Source: Desulfobacterales bacterium
GTDB taxonomy: Bacteria; Desulfobacterota; Desulfobacteria; Desulfobacterales; C00003060
Direction of reading: 5' to 3'
Assembly (NCBI GenBank): GCA_030613145.1
Contig: JAUWMM010000006.1
Span: 1 to 15,874, forward strand
Length of the DNA: 15,874 nucleotides
Position 1 is the first letter of the stretch; the number at the start of each line of letters is the position of its first letter. A program made the translations under genes and the position numbers. The notes beneath the pieces are model-generated. The model was not told the DNA's origin. It was given only the letters and a program-made list of their open reading frames with translations, and searched no databases. Positions 1 through 6,815 of the stretch are shown here, in pieces.

Positions 1-59
1 CAGGCGTTTCCATGGTTATATGTTAATAACTATCTGATTTAACAAACTTTGATTTCTGT

Positions 60-260
60 TTCAGGTAATATAGTTGAAGGACTCCGTTTAGGCTGTTTGC
101 TCACCTTCGCCAGAATGCCCCTTGCGGAAGCACGAGGATGAATCGAGTGGTGACCCGCCATAGCCTCGGCGAAGGCGGGTTATTGCTTCGGCGAGTTCCG
201 CCATCCTGAGACACGGTCAGGATGCCCTGTGCGGGAGCACAGGGAGGCTTCACTACGAAC
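60..260. repeat. REP-like cluster of hairpins and direct repeats; no gene in 1-374
   Basis: No credible coding frame is seen before the first gene. The stretch contains three hairpins: ACCCGCC (153-159) with GGCGGGT (174-180), CATCCTGA (202-209) with TCAGGATG (217-224), and CCCTGT (225-230) with ACAGGG (239-244). A 23-base segment at 115-137 recurs at 222-244 with 18 of 23 bases identical. Adjacent short GC-rich hairpins of this kind resemble REP/intergenic repeat elements rather than a single terminator, since no T-tract follows. The element type is inferred; copies elsewhere in the genome cannot be seen from here. Confidence 0.55.
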
Positions 261-344
261 TGACAAGGTTTGTGGCATCATTTTCCTAGAACGTCTGCGG
301 ATTAGATGGAAAGAGACGAAAATTTCGATTGTAATCGAAGCTTT

Positions 345-373
345 TTGACATTATTTGCGAGTTGATTTAAAAG
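345..373 (+). promoter_or_regulatory. possible sigma70 promoter for the nitrilase-rfaE2 pair
   Basis: A perfect -35 hexamer TTGACA (345-350) is followed after 17 bases by TAAAAG (368-373), a 4/6 match to TATAAT. Transcription would begin near 380, downstream of the ATG at 375, so if this promoter is real translation should start at ATG 390 or, better, GTG 414. Weak -10, so tentative. Confidence 0.3.
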
Positions 374-374
374 G

Positions 375-1196
375 ATGTGCACGCAAACGATGTTAAGCAC
401 GGAAAAGTCTACTGTGAACAAAATTAGTGCAGCAATCATACAGTTCGACGTTCGCCGGGGTGACGTTGAATGGAACCTCGGCACAGTCAAGCGGCGCATA
501 AGTGCCCTGGCAAAGCAGGGCATGCAGCTCATTTTGCTGCCGGAGATGTGGTCAACCGGTTTTGCAAATGAGCGCCTAAAAGATCTGTCTGAGACAACAC
601 CAGGGGTCCTTGATGATTTATCCGGGATAGCAAAAAAGCTGCATTTGACAATCATTGGATCTTTGCCTGAAAAGAGGGGAGGCGGGGTTTTCAATACTGC
701 CTATGTTGTGGACAGGGACGGATCTATTGCGGGCGTCTATCGGAAAATTCATCTTTTTTCTCCAACCGCAGAAGACCGCTATTTTAAGCCAGGTCGGAAA
801 GCTGAGGTTTTGAAGACCTCTCTTGGGCCCATTGGTCAGATGATATGCTATGATCTAAGATTCCCGGAGCTGTGCCGGTCTCTTGCGCTGGCTGGAGCGA
901 AAATGATAGCTGTCATGGCCGAATGGCCAGCTGAAAGACTATCTCACTGGGAGGTGCTTTTAAAGGCCCGGGCCATTGAAAACCAGCTTTTTGTCCTTGG
1001 GGCAAACCGATGCGGGAAGGATGGAGACCTGGTTTATGCAGGTCATTCACGTATCATATCCCCCTACGGAGAAGTTTTGGCAAGGGCAGGAAAACGGTCG
1101 GCCACCCTTTCAGCTACTATGGATTTGCGCAATGTGGAAAAAATAAGAAAGCATATTCCATGTTTAAAGGAGCGGGTGCCTGAGGCCTATGAGTGA
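375..1196 (+). CDS. Carbon-nitrogen hydrolase (nitrilase superfamily, YafV/Nit2-like omega-amidase type)
   Basis: A 273-residue nitrilase-fold amidohydrolase, probably cytoplasmic, hydrolysing a C-N amide bond. The Glu-Lys-Cys triad is visible: E57 in LPEMWSTGF, K124 in VYRKIHLF and C158 in MICYDLRFPE. The LPEMWSTGF and EWPAER segments resemble the YafV/Nit2 omega-amidases that deamidate alpha-keto acid amides, but substrate cannot be fixed from sequence. Length is normal for the family. The start is uncertain: ATG 375 is the longest frame but AAAAGG touches it directly; GTG 414 (giving MNKISAAIIQFDV) has GGAAAAG six bases upstream and fits the family N-terminus better, and a possible promoter at 345-373 also favours it. 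The stop overlaps the next gene by 8 bases, suggesting translational coupling. Confidence 0.9.
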   Translation: MCTQTMLSTEKSTVNKISAAIIQFDVRRGDVEWNLGTVKRRISALAKQGMQLILLPEMWSTGFANERLKDLSETTPGVLDDLSGIAKKLHLTIIGSLPEKRGGGVFNTAYVVDRDGSIAGVYRKIHLFSPTAEDRYFKPGRKAEVLKTSLGPIGQMICYDLRFPELCRSLALAGAKMIAVMAEWPAERLSHWEVLLKARAIENQLFVLGANRCGKDGDLVYAGHSRIISPYGEVLARAGKRSATLSATMDLRNVEKIRKHIPCLKERVPEAYE

Positions 1197-1668
1197 TAAG
1201 ATTTTCGAACGTGAAGGGTTGAAAGAAAAGGTTCAGGCCCTGAAAAAGGGGGGCAAGAAAATTGTCTTCACCAACGGCTGCTTTGACCTTATTCACATAG
1301 GACATGTCCGGTATTTGGAGGCGGCCAGGGCCGAGGGGGATGTCCTTGTGGTAGGCGTAAATTCCGATGGTTCAGTTCGCCGGATCAAAGGGCCAGGACG
1401 TCCGATTGTTCCTGAAGACCAGCGTGCTGAGGTCCTGGCATCTCTGTCGTGCGTGGACTTTGTAACGCTCTTTGACGAGCCTGACCCTCTGGTGACGATC
1501 CGATTGGTGATGCCCGATGTCCTGGTCAAGGGGGCGGACTGGGAAGAGGATGCTATTGTAGGAAGAGATGTTGTTGAGGCAATGGGTGGGAGGGTGATTC
1601 GGATCCCGTTGACAGAAAGTGCCTCTACTTCCGAAATCATCGAGAAGATCTTGGCCAACTTCAGTTGA
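1189..1668 (+). CDS. rfaE2: D-glycero-beta-D-manno-heptose 1-phosphate adenylyltransferase (RfaE2 / HldE C-terminal domain)
   Basis: A 159-residue cytidylyltransferase-like nucleotidyltransferase that would activate heptose 1-phosphate with ATP to give ADP-heptose for LPS inner core. The N-terminal nucleotide-binding site reads FTNGCFDLIHIGH, with HIGH at residues 36-39, and the C-terminal ESASTSEII segment matches the family's (S/T)TS motif. It is the stand-alone form: the ribokinase-like kinase half of HldE is absent here, as in lineages with separate hldA/rfaE1 and rfaE2 genes. ATG 1189 has GAGG a few bases upstream and overlaps the nitrilase stop, so the two are probably one transcript. 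FAD synthetase/TagD-like relatives share the fold, but KGADWEEDAIVGRDVVE is characteristic of the heptose branch. Confidence 0.9.
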   Translation: MSDKIFEREGLKEKVQALKKGGKKIVFTNGCFDLIHIGHVRYLEAARAEGDVLVVGVNSDGSVRRIKGPGRPIVPEDQRAEVLASLSCVDFVTLFDEPDPLVTIRLVMPDVLVKGADWEEDAIVGRDVVEAMGGRVIRIPLTESASTSEIIEKILANFS

Positions 1669-1845
1669 TGAACAAAACCAAGTGATTTTGTCTCTCGCAG
1701 AGTTTGCGGAGTCGCGGAGTTTTTTAGCAAATTTCCTGAGAGGGGAAATCTGCTAAGACTGCCATCCCGCTGTCGCGGGATATGTTGACAAGACGAACAG
1801 GGCATTGGCAGGATCATAAATGCTCCGCCTAGGCGGACTGATTGT
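1669..1845. other. Non-coding spacer with three hairpins
   Basis: No gene is supported. Three structures are seen: TTAGCA-AA-TTTCC (1724-1736) with GGAAA-TC-TGCTAA (1744-1756), ATCCCGC (1764-1770) with GCGGGAT (1775-1781), and the perfect 14-base palindrome TCCGCCTAGGCGGA (1824-1837). One may end the rfaE2 transcript, but none is followed by a clear T-run, so no terminator is called. Confidence 0.45.
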
Positions 1846-1952
1846 TTGGCCTGATTTTTCGCCCCTGCCCCGTTAAATGCATGTCTTGTGGAATGCCAGG
1901 CGTATTTAACTGGGGCGAAGCCTATTTAACCGGGGTCAAAAAATCAGGCCAA
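1846..1952. repeat. Large palindromic element upstream of pyrK
   Basis: A perfect 14-bp inverted repeat frames the element: TTGGCCTGATTTTT (1846-1859) and AAAAATCAGGCCAA (1939-1952). Inside it GCCCCGTTAAAT (1867-1878) can pair with either of two tandem partners, ATTTAACTGGGGC (1904-1916) or ATTTAACCGGGG (1924-1935), each with one bulge. The two partners make two mutually exclusive stems possible. It looks like a mobile palindromic repeat or a structured leader. It argues that the open frame running upstream of the pyrK ATG from 1842 is not protein-coding. Confidence 0.6.
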
Positions 1953-2072
1953 GGAGAAATTATCTCGGTGATCTCTGCCTGCCCCGTTGAGTGCGAAGCT
2001 ACTCTTGGGGAGAGCTTGAGTGACCGGAGGGAGCGGGCGAGATTTGGTAAAGGGTTAGGTACTGTAGTCGGC

Positions 2073-2876
2073 ATGAAAGAATTATTTCAGAAGAACGTCC
2101 AGATAGTGCATCACATAAGAGTAGGGCCGGGCTATTTTAGAATGGGGCTTGCCTTTCCGGAGTTGGCCCGCGTGGCCCGTCCCGGGCAGTTCGTCATGGT
2201 CAGGCTACCGGCCAGAAATATTCCCTTCTTGCGTAGACCTTTTTCTGTTCACAGCCGGCTTACCCAAGGGGATGAGGTTGGCGGGTTTGAACTCTTGTAT
2301 AAGGTTGTGGGAAAAACCACCCAGGCTATGTCCGGGCTTAAAGCCGGTGATTTGTTAGACGTGTTGGGCCCCCTCGGAAACGGGTTTTCTTGTCCTGAGG
2401 GCATCTGTGACGTATTTCTTATAGCCGGTGGTGTTGGGGTCGCTTCACTTCATTATCTTGCCCTTTTTCTGGTGGAGTCAATGAGGATAAGGCCCACGGT
2501 CTTCCTGGGAGGCAGGACGGCTTCCGACATACTCTGTGGGGAAGCGTTTGAGTCAATGGGTATTAAGGTCGCCATAACTACTGAGGACGGCACCCTCGGT
2601 GAGAAGGGCCTCATCACGTCTATCGTTCAACAGGCGTTGGAGGTTGATGGGAAACCGGATATGATCTATGCCTGCGGCCCGACGGGGATGCTGAAGGCTG
2701 TCAGTGATATGGCCGGCAAGTACAAGGTTTCGTGCCAGGTTTCTCTGGAGACGGTTATGGCCTGCGGTTTTGGGGTCTGCCTGGGATGTGCGGTTGAAAA
2801 GGCCGGCAACCCTGGAGCATATCTCCATGCTTGCACAGACGGGCCGGTCTTTGATCCACGTGCCGTCGTGATATAG
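2073..2876 (+). CDS. pyrK: Dihydroorotate dehydrogenase-type electron transfer subunit (PyrK-like FAD/[2Fe-2S] protein)
   Basis: A 267-residue ferredoxin-reductase-type flavoprotein. The FAD-binding beta-barrel motif RPFS is at residues 55-58, the NAD-binding Rossmann region starts at IAGGVGVA (117-124) and continues to ACGPTGML. A C-terminal [2Fe-2S] site has cysteines at C231, C236, C239 and C254 in the PyrK spacing. PyrK pairs with class 1B PyrD to pass electrons from dihydroorotate to NAD. No pyrD lies next to it here, although the two genes are commonly adjacent. ATG 2073 is chosen because homology begins there and the upstream frame (TTG 1842) runs through a palindromic element; its Shine-Dalgarno is weak. 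It could instead serve another oxidoreductase as reductase subunit. Confidence 0.85.
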   Translation: MKELFQKNVQIVHHIRVGPGYFRMGLAFPELARVARPGQFVMVRLPARNIPFLRRPFSVHSRLTQGDEVGGFELLYKVVGKTTQAMSGLKAGDLLDVLGPLGNGFSCPEGICDVFLIAGGVGVASLHYLALFLVESMRIRPTVFLGGRTASDILCGEAFESMGIKVAITTEDGTLGEKGLITSIVQQALEVDGKPDMIYACGPTGMLKAVSDMAGKYKVSCQVSLETVMACGFGVCLGCAVEKAGNPGAYLHACTDGPVFDPRAVVI

Positions 2877-2888
2877 GGTTCATTAAGA

Positions 2889-3051
2889 TGGAATAATGGA
2901 GTGTTGGAGGACTGGAGTACTGGGTATTGAAATCGGCGCAAGGCCTCTAAGGCTCAAGGCAAGATGTTTTCCCCATCCACCTTGTGTCCTGGGCCTTACA
3001 CCAGGTGTCTCTGACCATCACTCCAATACTCCAATACTCCGTCACTCCAAT
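2889..3051. repeat. Inverted pair of 8-bp degenerate tandem repeats between pyrK and leuS
   Basis: The left arm is five consecutive octamers beginning TGGA or TGGG (2889-2928: TGGAATAA, TGGAGTGT, TGGAGGAC, TGGAGTAC, TGGGTATT). The right arm is four octamers in the opposite sense (3020-3051: ACTCCAAT, ACTCCAAT, ACTCCGTC, ACTCCAAT). The arms can pair across about 90 bases. Three more octamers of the same word occur at 10355-10378. The right arm ends 21 bases before the leuS Shine-Dalgarno, so it would lie in the leuS leader. Confidence 0.7.
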
Positions 3052-3083
3052 TGATTAAGATTGTTCGGGTAAAGAGGAAGGCT

Positions 3084-5675
3084 ATGCAGAAAGAATACAA
3101 CCCTGAATTTGTAGAATCGAAGTGGCAGAGAATCTGGCAAGACAATCGGTTCTTCAGCGTAGAAGAAGACCCTGCCAAGAAGAAATATTACTTGCTGGAG
3201 ATGTTTCCGTATCCGTCGGGCAACATCCATATGGGACATGTGCGCAACTATGCCATAGGAGATGTGGTGGCGCGATACAAACGCATGCAGGGTTGCAATG
3301 TCCTTCACCCCATGGGGTGGGATGCCTTTGGGATGCCGGCAGAGAATGCGGCTTTAGCCAACAACGTACACCCGGCCAAATGGACATATCAAAATATTGA
3401 CACCATGCGCACCCAGCTCAAACGACTTGGGTTTAGCTATGACTGGGATCGAGAACTGGCCACTTGTAAGCCCGAATACTACCATTGGGAACAGTGGCTT
3501 TTTGTCAAGATGTTCAAAAGGGGGATGGTATACAGGAAGAAATCTTTTGTAAACTGGTGCGAAGACTGCCGGACGGTCTTGGCCAATGAGCAAGTAGAGG
3601 CAGATTTGTGTTGGCGGTGCGGCCAGGTAGTAACACAAAAGGAGCTGGATCAATGGTTTTTCCGTATTACCGATTATGCCGATGACCTTTTAAAGTACTG
3701 TGACCATCTCCCGGGGTGGCCCGACAAAGTAGTAGCCATGCAGGAAAACTGGATTGGAAAGAGCCTGGGAGCTGAGATCCGGTTCCCTCTGGAGAATGGT
3801 GATGGTCACATAAAGGTGTTCACGACACGTCAGGACACTGTGTGTGGTGCCACCTTTATGTGCATGGCTCCGGAACATCCGCTGGTTCTCAAGCTTGCCG
3901 CAGGAACCGAGCAGGAAGCCGAAGTTCGGGCCTTTGTTGAGCGCATGCGCCGCCAGGACAAGGCCAAACGCACATCCGATGATTATGAAAAAGAGGGTGT
4001 CTTTATAGGGGCTTATTGTATTAACCCATTTAGCAAGCGGCGGATGCATATCTTTACTGCCAACTTTGCATTGATGGAATATGGGACCGGTGCGGTCATG
4101 GCGGTACCGGCCCATGACCAGCGAGATTTTGAATTTGCCCGAAAATACGGCCTTGAGATTGTTGTAGTGATTCAGCCTAAGGGACAAAAACTTGACCCGG
4201 AAACCATGACAGAAGCTTATGTAGATGAAGGAATATTGGTTCGATCAGGGCCCTTTGACGGGTTGGGAAACATAAAGGCTCTTGATAACATCGCAGACTA
4301 TATGCAGGAGAAAAAGATCGGAAAAAAAACTGTTAACTTCAGGCTCCGGGACTGGGGGATTTCACGTCAAAGATATTGGGGTGCCCCTATCCCTATTGTC
4401 TATTGCGAAAAATGCGGGGTGGTACCGGTTCCTGAAGAACAACTGCCTGTGATACTGCCCGAGGATGCCAATATGCTGAAAGGGGGTAAATCCCCCTTGC
4501 CGGAACTTGAAAGCTTTGTGAAGACTTCATGCCCTGAATGCGGCCATCTTGATGCACGTCGCGAGACCGACACTATGGATACCTTTGTGGAATCTTCATG
4601 GTACTTTGAACGATATTGCAGTGTATATTATGATCAGGGGATGTTTGACAAAAAGGCCGTGGATTACTGGATGCCTGTAGACCAGTACATTGGCGGCATT
4701 GAACATGCGATTCTCCATCTCCTTTATTCGCGGTATTTTACGAGGGTGCTCAAGGATTTTGGGCTTGTTACCTTCAAGGAGCCCTTTACACGTTTGCTGA
4801 CTCAGGGGATGGTTTGTAAGGAGACCATGAGATGTGCAAACCATGGGTTCTTGTTTCCTGAAGAGGTCGTGGAGAAGGACCAGGGCCGAACCTGTAAGAT
4901 TTGTGGAAGCCAGGTTGAGGTTGGACGGATCGAAAAGATGTCCAAGTCAAAAAAGAACGTAGTCGATCCCAATGTCCTCATAGATAAATATGGGGCCGAT
5001 ACCCTCAGGCTTTTTTGTCTTTTTGCAGCGCCGCCGGAGCGGGACCTTGACTGGAACGATCAGGGGGTGGAAGGTGCTTACCGCTTTCTCAAGAGGGTAT
5101 GGCGGTTGGTGGCAGAACATAGTGCCCATATTCAGAATGTTAAGTCCTTTGATGTAGACGAAGAGATTTCCGTCGACTTGAGGAGCCTTTACAGAAAGAC
5201 CCATCAGACTATCAAGCGTGTGACAAATGATATTGAGACAAGGTTTCACTTTAATACGGCAATCAGTGCCGTCATGGAACTTGTGAATTCTATACAGGCT
5301 GTCAAGGGAGATGTCCTTTCGACGCCAGAGGGCGCTTCTGTGTTGAGGTTAGCCATAGAAACCGTCGTAGTCCTATTATCGCCTATTGTGCCGCATTTGG
5401 CCGAGGAATTGTGGGAGGCTTTGGGCAACTCCGGAAGCGTGATAGAGGCAGCCTGGCCCAAATATCGTGATGAGGCTATTGTAGAAGACGAGATCCTGAT
5501 CGTTGTGCAGGTCAACGGCAAGGTGAGGAGCAGGTTCAATATTGCTGCTGATTCGGATGACGAGGCTATAAAGACGGCTGCACTGACCAATGACAGGATT
5601 GTGGAACGCATTGCAGGGCGGCCGGTGAAGAAGGTTATCGTGGTAAAAAAGAAGCTGGTGAATGTAGTGGTTTAG
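3084..5675 (+). CDS. leuS: Leucyl-tRNA synthetase
   Basis: A full-length 863-residue bacterial LeuRS that charges tRNA-Leu. The class I signatures are HMGH (residues 49-52) and KMSKS (618-622). The CP1 editing domain is complete: the threonine-rich segment TTRQDT spans 247-252, and AHDQRD carries the editing aspartate at 345. T252 and D345 fall at the same numbers as in the E. coli enzyme. Gln250 replaces the Pro usually seen in TTRPDT. Cys pairs in CEKCG and CPECG, and later CKICG, suggest zinc-binding insertions. ATG 3084 is chosen over an upstream in-frame TTG at 3051 because AGAGGAAG lies 3 bases before it and the protein then begins with the usual YNPxxVExKWQ segment. It is followed by lptE, a common gene order. 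Confidence 0.98.
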   Translation: MQKEYNPEFVESKWQRIWQDNRFFSVEEDPAKKKYYLLEMFPYPSGNIHMGHVRNYAIGDVVARYKRMQGCNVLHPMGWDAFGMPAENAALANNVHPAKWTYQNIDTMRTQLKRLGFSYDWDRELATCKPEYYHWEQWLFVKMFKRGMVYRKKSFVNWCEDCRTVLANEQVEADLCWRCGQVVTQKELDQWFFRITDYADDLLKYCDHLPGWPDKVVAMQENWIGKSLGAEIRFPLENGDGHIKVFTTRQDTVCGATFMCMAPEHPLVLKLAAGTEQEAEVRAFVERMRRQDKAKRTSDDYEKEGVFIGAYCINPFSKRRMHIFTANFALMEYGTGAVMAVPAHDQRDFEFARKYGLEIVVVIQPKGQKLDPETMTEAYVDEGILVRSGPFDGLGNIKALDNIADYMQEKKIGKKTVNFRLRDWGISRQRYWGAPIPIVYCEKCGVVPVPEEQLPVILPEDANMLKGGKSPLPELESFVKTSCPECGHLDARRETDTMDTFVESSWYFERYCSVYYDQGMFDKKAVDYWMPVDQYIGGIEHAILHLLYSRYFTRVLKDFGLVTFKEPFTRLLTQGMVCKETMRCANHGFLFPEEVVEKDQGRTCKICGSQVEVGRIEKMSKSKKNVVDPNVLIDKYGADTLRLFCLFAAPPERDLDWNDQGVEGAYRFLKRVWRLVAEHSAHIQNVKSFDVDEEISVDLRSLYRKTHQTIKRVTNDIETRFHFNTAISAVMELVNSIQAVKGDVLSTPEGASVLRLAIETVVVLLSPIVPHLAEELWEALGNSGSVIEAAWPKYRDEAIVEDEILIVVQVNGKVRSRFNIAADSDDEAIKTAALTNDRIVERIAGRPVKKVIVVKKKLVNVVV

Positions 5676-5697
5676 CTGGATGTCTGATGCCAGCAAA

Positions 5698-5765
5698 GCC
5701 AATGACCCCAGTGAAGTAGAAAAAGCGACTTCACGGGGCAGGCCAATGACAAATGACAAGTGACC
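5698..5765. repeat. Hairpin and 7-bp tandem repeat between leuS and lptE
   Basis: CCCCAGTGAAGT (5706-5717) pairs with ACTTCACGGGG (5728-5738) apart from one bulged A; there is no T-run, so it is not called a terminator. It is followed by three heptamers AATGACA, AATGACA, AGTGACC (5745-5765), and the nonamer GCCAATGAC occurs both at 5698-5706 and 5742-5750. The repeat reaches to about 20 bases before the chosen lptE start. Confidence 0.55.
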
Positions 5766-5786
5766 AATTTGATGGAGAAACGGTGC

Positions 5787-6311
5787 ATGCAGTTTAATGA
5801 GATAGGGAAGGCAATAGCCGCCCTGGTTATTTTTGTGGTAGCGGCCGGCTGCGGATATCACTTCGCAGGAATGGGCCTGACGGCGCCGGAGGGTGTGCGT
5901 ACGATTGCCATTACTGTATTGGATAACCGGACTTCGGAATCAGGGATTGAAACGGTCTTTACGAGCGATATAACCTATGAGTTTACCCGAAGCAAAGTGC
6001 TTCGCGTAGTGGGAAAAGATACGGCTGATGCAGTTTTGAGCGGTACAATTATGTCCTTGAGTGAGGAGACGATTGCTTACACTGCAAGCTACGACTCTGC
6101 TGAACGCCGTGTAATCATTACCCTTGATTTAGCCCTGAAACGGGCCGACGGCAATGTTATATGGTCAAATAAGTCCCTGTCTGACAAAGAAGCCTTTAAG
6201 GTGGACCCTTCAGACAAGTTGGCAACTGAGAAGAACAAAAGGGTGGCCATAGAAGCCATATCGGACCGATTGGCCGAAAAGATCCATAACCGAATCCTTC
6301 AGGGCTTCTGA
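5787..6311 (+). CDS. lptE: LPS-assembly lipoprotein LptE
   Basis: A 174-residue outer-membrane lipoprotein, predicted plug partner of the LptD barrel in the last step of LPS export. From ATG 5787 there is a short hydrophilic start, a hydrophobic segment and a lipobox VVAAGC with the lipidated Cys at residue 22. It is followed by GYHFAG and VRTIAITVLDNRTSESGIE, which match the LptE/RlpB family start. A conserved two-layer domain follows, with an amphipathic C-terminal helix (AIEAISDRLAEKIHNRIL). ATG 5787 has GGAG nine bases upstream; in-frame GTG 5760 and ATG 5772 are alternatives but lie in or beside the repeat. It follows leuS. The holA gene often found after lptE is absent: an inverted rpsT starts 18 bases on. 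Confidence 0.88.
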   Translation: MQFNEIGKAIAALVIFVVAAGCGYHFAGMGLTAPEGVRTIAITVLDNRTSESGIETVFTSDITYEFTRSKVLRVVGKDTADAVLSGTIMSLSEETIAYTASYDSAERRVIITLDLALKRADGNVIWSNKSLSDKEAFKVDPSDKLATEKNKRVAIEAISDRLAEKIHNRILQGF

Positions 6312-6329
6312 GATTTGCTGAGTTTGTGA

Positions 6330-6596
6330 TTACGCAGCGATGGCGTTAACGTGCCTAGTCAGGCGGGATATCTTTCTGGAAGCTGTGTTTCTGTGGATGG
6401 CTCCTTCTTGAGCTGCTTTATGGATAACAGGTATGGCTGCAGCCAAAGCAGTCTGCGCCGCTTCCGGAGATTTTTCGTTGATAGCAGCCCTGACGCGCTT
6501 AATTACGTTTTTTACGCGCGTTCGTCTTAATTTGTTGCGAAGGTTTCTATCCTTGTTTTGCCTGGCCCTCTTGATGGCCGATTTGTGAATTGCCAA
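6330..6596 (-). CDS. rpsT: 30S ribosomal protein S20
   Basis: An 88-residue basic helical protein that binds 16S rRNA early in 30S assembly. The N-terminus AIHKSAIKRARQNKDRN and the C-terminal NTASRKISRLTRHVNAI are diagnostic, and length is normal. The start is a TTG at 6596 with a strong AAAGGAG eight or so bases upstream; extending to the ATG at 6659 would add a non-family segment and swallow the promoter. E. coli rpsT also starts with UUG, where the weak codon takes part in translational autoregulation by S20; the same may hold here. It is convergent with lptE (18-base gap) and divergent from murJ. Confidence 0.96.
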   Translation of the reverse strand: MAIHKSAIKRARQNKDRNLRNKLRRTRVKNVIKRVRAAINEKSPEAAQTALAAAIPVIHKAAQEGAIHRNTASRKISRLTRHVNAIAA

Positions 6597-6630
6597 AGTG
6601 TTCGCTCCTTTCCAAGTTGATAAAAAAAGT

Positions 6631-6659
6631 AAATTATTCAGTCCTGCAATATTTGTCAA
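6631..6659 (-). promoter_or_regulatory. Promoter of rpsT
   Basis: Read on the minus strand, a perfect TTGACA (6654-6659) is followed by AATAAT (6633-6638, 5/6 to TATAAT, 15-base spacer) or TAATTT (6631-6636, 17-base spacer). The leader to the TTG start is about 30 bases and ends in the AAAGGAG Shine-Dalgarno. Confidence 0.6.
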
Positions 6660-6667
6660 GCATTAAT

Positions 6668-6790
6668 TGTATGCCTGATACCCGATGCCTGGTGGGTTGT
6701 GCCTCCGCCCTTCCATATTGTAAATCTTGACCGGCATCTGGCCTCCGGCACCTGGTATTGAGCAATACCGTTTGGCCGACACCCGGCCGA
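6668..6790. repeat. Degenerate GATGCCTGG-type repeat cluster between rpsT and murJ
   Basis: The words ATGCCTGAT (6671) and GATGCCTGG (6684-6692) recur in inverse form as CCGGCATCTGG (6731-6741), with a related CCGGCACCTGGTATT at 6745-6759. A perfect hairpin GGTATTG (6754-6760)/CAATACC (6763-6769) is embedded. No coding frame is supported. The murJ promoter is not obvious within it. Confidence 0.45.
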
Positions 6791-6815
6791 CTACTGACAT
6801 TTGGTCATTATTCAC

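Noticed and set aside
1785..1820. TTGACA as a promoter for pyrK
   Set aside because: No acceptable -10 hexamer lies 16-18 bases downstream.
1842..2072. In-frame upstream extension of pyrK from a TTG
   Set aside because: It runs through a 107-bp palindrome, has no ribosome-binding site, and PyrK homology begins at ATG 2073.
2889..3051. CRISPR array
   Set aside because: The units are eight bases with no spacers, and no cas gene is present in the window.
3051..3083. Longer leuS from TTG 3051
   Set aside because: It begins in the octamer repeat; ATG 3084 has a strong Shine-Dalgarno and the normal N-terminus.
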